From positions 1 through 64,000 of the forward strand of contig NW_025778061.1 of NCBI RefSeq assembly GCF_021130785.1: a stretch of 64,000 nt of DNA, given 5' to 3'. The position numbers and the translations under genes are program-made. Below the pieces are notes generated by a model. That model was not told the DNA's origin. It saw nothing but the letters and a program-made list of their open reading frames with translations, and searched no databases. Source of the stretch: Homalodisca vitripennis (taxonomy: Eukaryota > Arthropoda > Insecta > Hemiptera > Cicadellidae). Of the stretch, positions 56,736 to 64,000 are shown piece by piece. Within the stretch, counting starts at the first letter, position 1; each line of letters opens with the position of its first letter.

Positions 56736-57165
56736 CTATGTAATGATGAAACTAATTTGTATGCTTAAAAAACCTGAATGAAAAAAGAACTGGAGGTAAA
56801 ATGAAACCAACATCTCGATGCAAGCGATGGGTGGATGTTTTTATAGCTGAGATGAAGCGGTTCATTGCCATAATTATTAAAATGGAAATGATCCGGAAAC
56901 AAAATGTAAAAGATTACTGGGCAACCCTTAGCAACCAATACATTCCCTAGTTTGGACAGACAATGTCTTACAATCGTTTTTGCCTCGTTTCGTCATTTTT
57001 CCATCTGAGTTCGGCAAACACTCTAAAAAAGGGAGAACCAGGGTACGATCCCTTTGTCAAGGTTCTAGAGTTCATGGACTCAATCAATCATGCCTTCAAA
57101 ACATATGTTTTCCCTACCAAAACCTATCAATAGATGAAAGTGTGATAGGTATGAAAAATTGATCG
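56736..57165 (+). pseudogene. piggyBac-type transposase, N-terminal part of the DDE domain
   Basis: Blocks include CKRWVDVFIAEMKRFIAIII, KQNVKDYWATLSNQYIP, MSYNRF, FFHLS and LKKGEPGYDPFVKVLEFMDS. It ends at LSIDESVIGMKN with the first catalytic Asp. Frame breaks occur near 56950, 57020 and 57130. The sequence stops where the pogo-like element begins (about 57170), and its remainder is not seen after 59660. Confidence 0.8.
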
Positions 57166-57169
57166 GTAT

Positions 57170-59660
57170 TTATACAATAGGGGAGAGTTGCCTTGATTGG
57201 ACCGGCGCCTTCAATGGACCACCGATATATTTTGAAATATTGGGAAATTTAGGTTTGTTTAGTTGGCAACAGTCATAGTTCCAGAACGTTCTACTTCGGC
57301 GCAGCTATCGCCATTACTGTATAAGCGTCTGTCAGTGAGTGGTTTTGTTTTCTGTATTTTTGCTGTTATGGTTTTAATTTCAGCGTTTCATTCAGAAGGA
57401 TCTACTACATTCTTAACGTAAGTAACTCCAAATATGATAGTATCATAGGAAAGTGTATCTATTTAGGTTTAAATTAATATAATAGCTAGGTGAATTTAGC
57501 AGACAGTTTAGGAAATTACGCGAATCTTCAGTAATTTGGTAAAGTTCCTTTGATTGGACCTCACGGAGTTGTCTTCAATGGACCGGTCCATCCTAGGATA
57601 CCTTATTAATTTTGCTTATTACATGTATTTTTGACGTCCTTTCGGCATAAATACACAACTTTTAAAGTTTTTATTTATTACAGATATTGAACATGGAGAA
57701 AAGAAAGTACGGGCAGTAGTCTGAAGAGAACCTTCAGCAAGCTATTGCGGCCTATAAAAACGGGGACTATGGATTAAATGAATGCAGCAGAGTTTATGGT
57801 ATTCCTAAAGCAACCTTAAAACGACATGCTGATCAAAAAAATTACTTCATAAATGAGAGAAAATCTTTAGGGAAGTTGCCGGTTTTCTCAGAAGAAATGG
57901 AAACAATTTTGTCTGACCACATATTAAAATTTGAGGAATCCTTCTTTGGTTTGACGATAACTGACATACGAAAACTTGCGTATGATGTAGCTGAAAAACA
58001 TTCCCTTCCTCATACCTTTAATAAGGATAAAAAAATGGCTGGCAAAAAATGGTTCTATAACTTTATGGAACGCAACCCCCGTCTGTCTTTACGTAAACCG
58101 GAAAATACATCGATAGCTCGTGCAAAAGGATTTAATAGAGAAAATGTCAACCATTTCTTTGACATTTTTGAAAAGGTTATGGATGACGAGAAGTTTGAGC
58201 CAGATTTAATTTTTAATGTCGATGAATCTGGTTTCTCAACAGTTCAGAAGCGTCCGCAGAAGATAGTTGGCTTGAAGGGGAAGCGGCAAGTTGGCACAAT
58301 AACCAGTGGTGAACGTGGTGTAAACACAACAATGGTTGTGTGTGTTAACGTCGCAGGAGTCTACGTGCCTCCGATGATCATTTTCAAGCGCAAAAGGTGG
58401 AATGACGATTTGAAGGTTGGAGCCCCTTCTGGTAGTTTGGTAACTATTTCAGATACTGGTTACATAAACTCAGAATTGTTTTTGAGTGGCTACGACATTT
58501 TACAAGTCACATAAATGTCAGTAAAAATAAAAAAGTACTTCTTTTACTTGACGGCCACACCACCCACAGTAAAAATCTTGAAGCTGTTGAATTTGCCCGT
58601 GAACATGGTATCATTTTGCTTCAACTACCAGGGCACACTACACATCGCCTACAACCGTTAGATGTAGCGATATTTGGACCAATGCAGACATATTTTATCC
58701 AAGGTCAGGAATCTTTTCTTCGTCAGTATAAGGGTGAAAAAATCCAACAGACCCAAATTCCACAATTATTGAAAGAGGCATAAGGTCGGGCTGCTACAGT
58801 AGGAAATGCGGTGAGTGCATTTCAACACTCTGGGATATGGCCTGTGAATAGGCATGTATTTAAGGATTCAGATTTTGCACCTGCTGATGCCTTGGTAAAC
58901 CCATGAAGCGACACCTACTGCACCTGGACATTCTAGGAGTTCTTCATCCTGTAGGGCTGATGAAAATGTGACTAGGGTTACTCCTTCAGCCAAGAGCCCG
59001 GATACATCTAAAGATAACTTCACAAAGGCTCTTATAGAAATTTCCCCTTTACCAGCACCAAATTTTCTACCCACCCGCAAGAGAACAAGGGATACAGGGG
59101 CCCAAAAAGCTACAGTTCTTACAAGCAGCCCTTATAAATGTGAGCTTGAAGCCTCAAAAAATAAAAATAAACTTCCTAAAAAGGAACAACAAACTAAGAA
59201 GGCGTTATTTAAAGACACAAAGGGGAAAGTAAACAAACGAGTGAAATTTATGTCACAGAACAAAACATTAACAGATCAAAGTTGGTTATGTGAGATATGT
59301 GAAATGGAGACGGAGGAGGACATGATACAATGCATGGATTGTCGTAATTGGTACCATACAGTTTGTGCTGGTGTAAGCGCAAATAAGAATATATTTTACT
59401 GTATCAATTGTAAATAATTTTCATAATTCTTTCAAGTGTTTTTTTAGAATAATTATTTAGCGTTTTCTACTTTCAAATGTAACTTTTGTTATATACCTAT
59501 TTAGTTTCAATGTACTTATAACAACAAAATACAATATTACAAAATAATACATGTCTTATTTCATTAAATTTGACACTGGTCCAATGAAGGCAACCATAGG
59601 TCCATTCTAGGCAACTAGTTTCCTTGAATGGACTGATTGACACTTTGATAAAGACGCACT
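57170..59660 (+). mobile_element. Second pogo-like DNA transposon
   Basis: Both ends carry clusters of CCTT(C/G)AATGGACC-like motifs: 57191, 57210, 57548 and 57572 on the left; about 59577, 59600 and 59622 on the right, partly inverted. GTTGCCTTGATTGGACC on the left matches GTTGCCTTCATTGGACC read inward on the right. Exact termini are not resolved. The element is inserted in the piggyBac remnant. Confidence 0.65.
57693..59417 (+). pseudogene. pogo-like transposase with C-terminal PHD-type finger
   Basis: A 5' untranslated intron (57418-57683; GTAAGT donor, TTATTTATTACAG acceptor) precedes the ATG at 57693. A TAG at 57717 interrupts the N-terminus. Then come the HTH region (LQQAIAAYKNGDYGLNECSR, YGIPKATLKRH) and a CENP-B-like block (KMAGKKWFYNFMERNPRLSL). 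Catalytic Asp residues are in FNVDESGFS, LLLLDGHTTHSKN (after a frameshift near 58500) and HRLQPLDVAIFGPMQ. A stop occurs near 58782. The last frame, 58968-59417, ends with WLCEICEMETEEDMIQCMDC, then RNWYHTVCAG and a final CINC: a C4HC3 PHD-like finger. Some insect pogo-like proteins carry such a finger. Inactive as read. Confidence 0.85.
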
Positions 59661-60860
59661 TTAGCCTATAAAAAACTGACAAATAAGAAAATATGTGTTA
59701 CAACTACACTATGTTGTTGTATGTTAGGCTAAGTAGTTATTTTTTAACTAAAACTAGCTTTTCAAAAAATGTAAATAAAAAATTCCTGTTACTAACAGTT
59801 GGCTAAAACCATTTTTTTCACCTAAAATGAGTAATGGTTTTTTAAAGTGTGTGTAGAATAGTTAGTTATTGTTAATAAATGGCTGTCTATGAGGTTGGAT
59901 ACACCAATAATTAATTAAAGTTCCTGTTTAAGTTGAAAGCACTTGTTAGTGCCTTCTTACTGTATTAACATTAACACTTATGGTAGACTGCTAGGTTTTG
60001 CTGATAATATATTCCATAAAGGTTTACAAGGCTTATTATGGGATAAGTGCATCTTACTAAGCATTTATAGCCGAATCTACTCAGATACCGCCAGATATAC
60101 CTAGCAATATGTAGTTACGGCCAACAACCGAGGTATTCAAAGCACAGAATTTTAATAAATCAGCCGTACCTGCTATAAAAATTGTGTTTCTTGGTTTTAA
60201 AGCACTGTTTTTATTATTTAAGTAAACAAAAAAATTAAAAATATTTTTAAAAGTTTGCATGAAAAAATTGTTTACACAAGAGATATGGCTAGCATTTAAA
60301 CTTCAATGTTGTTTCCCCACAATTCAGTGAACTGCAGTTACCACTTCTAAGCTTAGTAGGGCAGTATAGATTTATAGTAAACTTTGCCCGTCTGTGAACC
60401 GTTTTATAACATAATATTAGTTAATTAAAACTAATAACTTACATCCTTATAACACTAAGCTAACAGCTGTTCCAGTAATAAAATTATCAAATAGTTTTTT
60501 TTATGAAACGGGCTTTTGAACATGATAATAATAATTTGGGCATGCATTTAATACAGGCTACAAAATAATAAACATTTTAACCAGTAAAAATATTAATGAA
60601 ATTACTGAGATTTTATTATAAATATTGTGAGTTCATGAATAAAAAGTAAGCGGTAATTCTAACAAAGTGCTGTTCTGATATACATTTTACTATCTCAACT
60701 TTACATAATCAAATTACATCATTTGCAATGAGTCAGGTATACCTTTACATTTTAGAATATGCGCTTTAATTGTTGCAAAATCCTTAATTTATTTAATTGT
60801 GCTTGTATGACAGTGGGTACTTTTCCATGTACATATCAAACTTCTCTCTAATTTCTTTCG
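59661..60860. other. AT-rich region with no recognised gene
   Basis: I see no coding signature, clear terminal repeat or array on either strand. If the Harbinger element to the right is complete, its left end should be in here, but I could not locate it. Confidence 0.5.
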
Positions 60861-61703
60861 CTGCATTCAGTTGCCTGCCTTCTCTGCCACTGATTCACTG
60901 GTTCCTTGTGCCTCAACCTCAGTCAAATGTCGTTCTATGCCTTCTCGTCCTATAATGGCATTATGAAGTATGCAAACGCATTTTATAAGCATTTCTGTCA
61001 ATTCGACATTCGTGTCTATTACCTTCGCAAAGATTCTCAATTTTGTGTATAGAATTCCGAACGCACACTCCACTGTTTTCCTTGCTCTAGATAGCCGCTT
61101 GTTGAAATTCCTTCTCCTAGAGTTTAATGTTTTCCTTTTGTAAGGGGTCATGAAATGAGGAAGAAGCGGATATGCTTCATCACCCAACATGACAAAAGGA
61201 ACTTGGATATTTGTATTAGGCAACACTTTCGGTTCTGGAAATGTTATAATCCCAGATTCAATGAGTTCATGCAAGTGCGATAGTTCCGCCATCGTTTTGT
61301 TTTCCGTATCCTCCAACGTCAATAGCTATAAACTTGTATTTTGCATCCAGAAAACCATGTAGAACTATGGAAAAATATTTCAGATAGGTAAAATACATTG
61401 AGGCCGAATTATCCGGACACTTTATTGTCACAATATGTTTGCCATCAAGACACCCTACCACGTGTGGGAAGTTCCAGAATTCTTCAAAATCACTAGCTAT
61501 TCTCTCAAAATCTTCTACCGATGGAGTTGGCATATAAATTGGCTGTAACTCTTCCCATATTGCAGTAACCGTCTCTTTTACTATCATAGCCACTGTCGAT
61601 TTTCCCATTCTAAAGCTGAATGCCAACCCTCGAAATGACATACCGGTAAACAAAAACCTGAAAAAATACTTTGCATCAATGTAATTGTCATTTTTCGTTT
61701 CAG

Positions 61704-62419
61704 GAGGTGTACTGAGGAAAAAGTGGAAATACCTACGGGATCAATTCAGCGTTGAATGCAGCAAAATAAAGCCACCATAATCAGGAGACGCTGCAAATAC
61801 CGCAACTGAACCCAAATGGCCTTATTTGAAACAAATGCTGCTTTTGAAAGACATTGCTAAAACCTAGAGCTTCTTCAAGCAATCTAAAACCTAATTTAGG
61901 TACTGACGGAGCTGAACGGGAAGATGAGGTGAGCCACCAAGAACCAGACATTGATTTAAATGAAGCGGATATAGAACTTTCTAATCGGAATGTAACCGAA
62001 ACCCAACCTAGTGAATTGAACCAGCCTGAAAAACCCATGCAAGTCAACCTACGAAGAGAAGACGTATGATGGCAACCAACACCTTATACAACGAAAACAT
62101 CTTACAACTGGAGCAACGAAAAATTGACACTATCCAAAGTGCATTTCAGCGAGGACCTTGTCCTGACAATGATGACATGATGTTTTTTTAAAGCCTGCTT
62201 CCGTTTGTGTCAAAAATACCCATGGAAAAGAAACTTACATTCCGGAGCCGTATTCAACAAGTTGTGGAGGAGTTTGCTTTCATGGTAGGACCTTTGCAGC
62301 AGCTTTCTCCAGGAACTTCGACAGGTGGTAGACCTACTCCAAAGCCATCCCCATCTCTGTCAACGTCTTCGTATGATAGTAGGCCTCCGTCAGTTGATAA
62401 ATATAATCAGAACTATTGA
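61704..62419 (+). pseudogene. MADF-BESS (Myb/SANT-like) partner gene of the Harbinger element
   Basis: It starts after a possible acceptor (TTTTTCGTTTCAG, ending 61703). The first block reads LRKKWKYLRDQFSVECSKIK and TEPKWPYLKQMLLLKDIA, the C-terminal part of a MADF domain, with one TAA stop between them. After a frameshift there is an acidic linker (61854-62069). The BESS motif follows (DDMMFF, LLPFVSKIPMEKKLTFRSRI, about 62170-62270), with a Ser/Pro-rich tail. The MADF N-terminus is missing, presumably on an upstream exon. DNA-binding partner by family knowledge; decayed here. Confidence 0.7.
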
Positions 62420-62887
62420 CATCAGCCCGACACTCAATCATTCCCACGACATGAAGAGTCATTCCCTCAACATGAAGAGGAATTTTCTGGGCTCACCCTT
62501 CTCACAGGATAGAAATATATTTCATTCTAAATCTGAGCAAAATCTTTAAACAAGTACACTTTTTCAGATTTCCAACTTTTTTAACCTAAGGAAACGTTTT
62601 TTTGTTTTCCAAATAAAAATGTATAAATGTATTATGTTATTGCAGTGAAATTTAATATTAGTTTATTCCTCAAAATCATTTATCAGTCTACTTGAATTGT
62701 ATTAATTTTGCAAGAGGTTTAATTAAATAATAAAAATTATAAACATTATGTTTACATACCTTAATGTACAGTGATATTTATTATTAGTTTATTCCTTAAG
62801 ATCATTTATCAGTCTAGTGGATTTTGTTAACAATGCAAGAGGTTTAATAATTAAATAATAGCAATTATAAAAATTGTGTTTACGTAC
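62420..62887. other. Intron part of the Harbinger transposase gene
   Basis: It holds two diverged copies of a segment of about 120 bp (about 62640-62760 and 62772-62890, sharing GTTTATTCCT, AAATCATTTATCAGTCTA-like text and CAAGAGGTTTAAT), that is, a local tandem duplication. Nothing coding is seen. Confidence 0.6.
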
Positions 62888-63270
62888 CTTAATGTGACAA
62901 CCAGTCACTCTTCCGCTTGAAAAGGGGTTGTGTGGTAATTCGCCCAGTTCTTAGTCAGCCTGTGTTAAATTTTTTAACAAAATAAAATAAAAGGTATCAG
63001 GAATCATTCTGAAATATTAAAAAAAATCGGTTTTCGTCGGCAAGTAATTGCGGAAATAGGTGTTTGTACTCCCCCTAAACAGATCTTAATTTATTAATTG
63101 GATGTATTTCACTTCTCGTTGGTTTTAACTTCGTTGCAACATTGTCACTAAGCAGCAATAAAGTTGCAGTCTCTTCGCTTGTAAGTTCCATTGTACACTG
63201 ATATCTTTTTGGTGGCAGCTCTTTCTGCGCTGACAACCAGCTTACATAATGGCCACATCCGCCTGCTGCT

Positions 63271-63307
63271 CAGAGTCAGACAGTCGGCGCCGAGAAATCT
63301 GACTCTG
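63271..63307. repeat. 10-bp inverted repeat CAGAGTCAGA / TCTGACTCTG
   Basis: Perfect arms separated by 17 nt. It lies upstream of the Harbinger transposase start and before the next element. Could be a terminal structure or a binding site; role unknown. Confidence 0.6.
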
Positions 63308-63348
63308 TCTACCTGCTTTTATCAGCGTGCATCTTGGACGTACCCTAA

Positions 63349-64000
63349 AGGCCCGTCCACACGAGGCTGATATTCGCTGCTGATTTGCCAGCGCTAATAA
63401 ATCAGCGCCATGTGAATGCTCCACCAGCGTCAAAGTCAACCAGCACGCTGGTATTTATTCGCGCGCTGGCAGCTTTAAACATGTTTAATATTACCAGCGC
63501 GAATGCGGGGGGATTAGGTCACGTGATCACAAGCGCTGGTAAATCAGCTCATCACCAGCGTCGTCTCAACGAAAAAACGTGATTGTTGCTCTCAGCTGGC
63601 ATGGTATATTTCGGTAAAATAACTGCTACTACTTACTTTACTTTCAGTTGTACGTATTAACTCGCAAAATGTCCGAGCTTAAGTGGAATGTTGATTCTTT
63701 TATTAAGTTTTTGAACATTTTTAAAACCTACTCTTGTTTGTGGGACCCATCAGATGAAAATTACAATAAAAGAGACGCCAGGGACGTAGCGTTGAAGAAG
63801 TTAGGTTCCCACCTTGAATTCGAAGGTTTTGGTCATATCAATAAAGACCAGCTTAAAATTAAAATTAAGTCTTTAAAACACTCGTACAGAGTGGAGTTAA
63901 ATAAAGTAAACAAATCATTAAAAAGTGGTGCTGGTGCTGAAGATATTTACAAACCAAAACTTGGTTGGTTCTCAGTTGCCAATAGTTTTTGGAGGACCGT
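63349..64000 (+). mobile_element. Left end of a second Harbinger-like element (runs off the window)
   Basis: AGGCCCGTCCACACGAGGCT begins right after TAA (63346-63348), a typical 3-bp Harbinger target. The next 200 bp contain eight or more CCAGCG/CGCTGG motifs, often spaced by AATAAATCAGCG. A MADF gene follows on the plus strand. The transposase and right end are outside the window. Confidence 0.65.
63669..64000 (+). CDS. MADF-domain (Myb/SANT-like) protein, partial
   Basis: The ATG at 63669 opens a frame of at least 110 codons to the window edge without a stop. The N-terminus reads WNVDSFIKFLNIFKTYSCLW, then DPSDENYNKRDARDVALKKL, a MADF pattern with the conserved Trp and the 'LWD...Y.....R' spacing. 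It continues IKIKSLKHSYRVELNKVNKS, the third helix region. Position 320 bp inside a Harbinger-like left end fits the partner gene of such an element. It is a different, longer type than the MADF-BESS remnant at 61704. DNA binding is expected from the family; the C-terminus is unseen. Confidence 0.75.
   Translation, partial: MSELKWNVDSFIKFLNIFKTYSCLWDPSDENYNKRDARDVALKKLGSHLEFEGFGHINKDQLKIKIKSLKHSYRVELNKVNKSLKSGAGAEDIYKPKLGWFSVANSFWRT

Larger units (their letters stand above)
60867..63191 (-). pseudogene. PIF/Harbinger transposase, two exons, decayed
   Basis: Exon 1 is 63191-62888 (MELTSEETATLLLL, then GEYKHLFPQLLADENRFF and a YFRMI block; one in-frame stop and a frameshift), with donor AAG/GTACGTAAAC. 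Exon 2 starts at 61711 after TTTTTCCTCAG and runs to 60867. It reads FRFLFTGMSFRGLAFSFRMG, then the catalytic FPHVVGCLDGKHIVTIKCP, HGFLDAKYKFIAIDVGGYG, and LGDEAYPLLPHFMTPY. It ends with ARKTVECAFGILYTKLRIFA and LHNAIIGREG. A frameshift lies near 61300. This is a HARBI1-like DDE_4 nuclease. A MADF-BESS gene on the plus strand lies in the intron. In the superfamily this partner helps the transposase enter the nucleus and bind the ends. Confidence 0.8.

Overview
The window looks like a transposon graveyard from an arthropod genome, most likely an insect. It is AT-rich. Where gene structure can be read, it has spliceosomal introns. Every coding segment I can recognise belongs to a eukaryotic mobile element, and I see no host gene, rRNA, tRNA or CRISPR array. 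The mix of families (Helitron, hAT, piggyBac, pogo/Tigger, Tc1-mariner-like, PIF/Harbinger, Jockey-like and R1-like non-LTR elements, Penelope-like, Ty3/Gypsy) is typical of a large insect genome; the species cannot be told from this.

Left part (1-5637): a piggyBac transposase C-terminus, a decayed lysine-rich gene of an unassigned repeat family on the minus strand, and the 5' half of a Jockey-like retrotransposon (zinc-knuckle ORF1, endonuclease, first part of the reverse transcriptase) that carries a 506-bp tandem duplication. Its reading frame breaks off at 5637 and appears to resume in register at 40346. About 34.7 kb of younger DNA therefore seems to have been inserted into one element.

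Centre (5831-40053): six Helitrons in head-to-tail array (H1 to H6). Each starts with TC and ends with a CTGGGGGC/GCCCCCAG hairpin exactly 15 nt before a GGCGAG terminus. H1, H2, H4 and H5 are short and non-autonomous. H3 (9307-19379) carries a nearly intact Rep/helicase gene of about 1842 codons with one frameshift in the helicase P-loop. Its N-terminus resembles the deubiquitinating cysteine protease of herpesvirus large tegument proteins (peptidase family C76). H6 carries a decayed second copy, with three hAT elements nested inside it: hAT1 22801-26046, hAT2 26305-30845 and hAT3 31285-34430. Each hAT has a perfect 8-bp target duplication and an intact or almost intact transposase gene. A 5'-truncated Penelope-like element sits inside hAT2. 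The Helitron non-coding DNA is made of periodic arrays: about 180-bp units, C-rich units with GGGAATTTCC motifs, 53-bp units directly after the stop codon, and alternating 175/215-bp units.

Right part (40346-64000): the 3' half of the Jockey-like element (rest of RT, RNase H); Ty3/Gypsy fragments on the minus strand (gag-protease, a candidate LTR, integrase-RNase H, and a separate gag N-terminus); a pogo-like gene split by a Tc1-mariner-like element at a TA site; an R1-like retrotransposon with 15-bp target duplications and poly-A inserted in the gag piece; a transposase-like gene of a family I cannot assign; two further piggyBac remnants; a second pogo-like gene ending in a PHD-type finger; a PIF/Harbinger element whose transposase and MADF-BESS genes seem interleaved on opposite strands; and the left end of another Harbinger-like element with a MADF gene running off the window.

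Most genes are decayed. The best candidates for recently active elements are hAT1, hAT2, hAT3 and Helitron H3.
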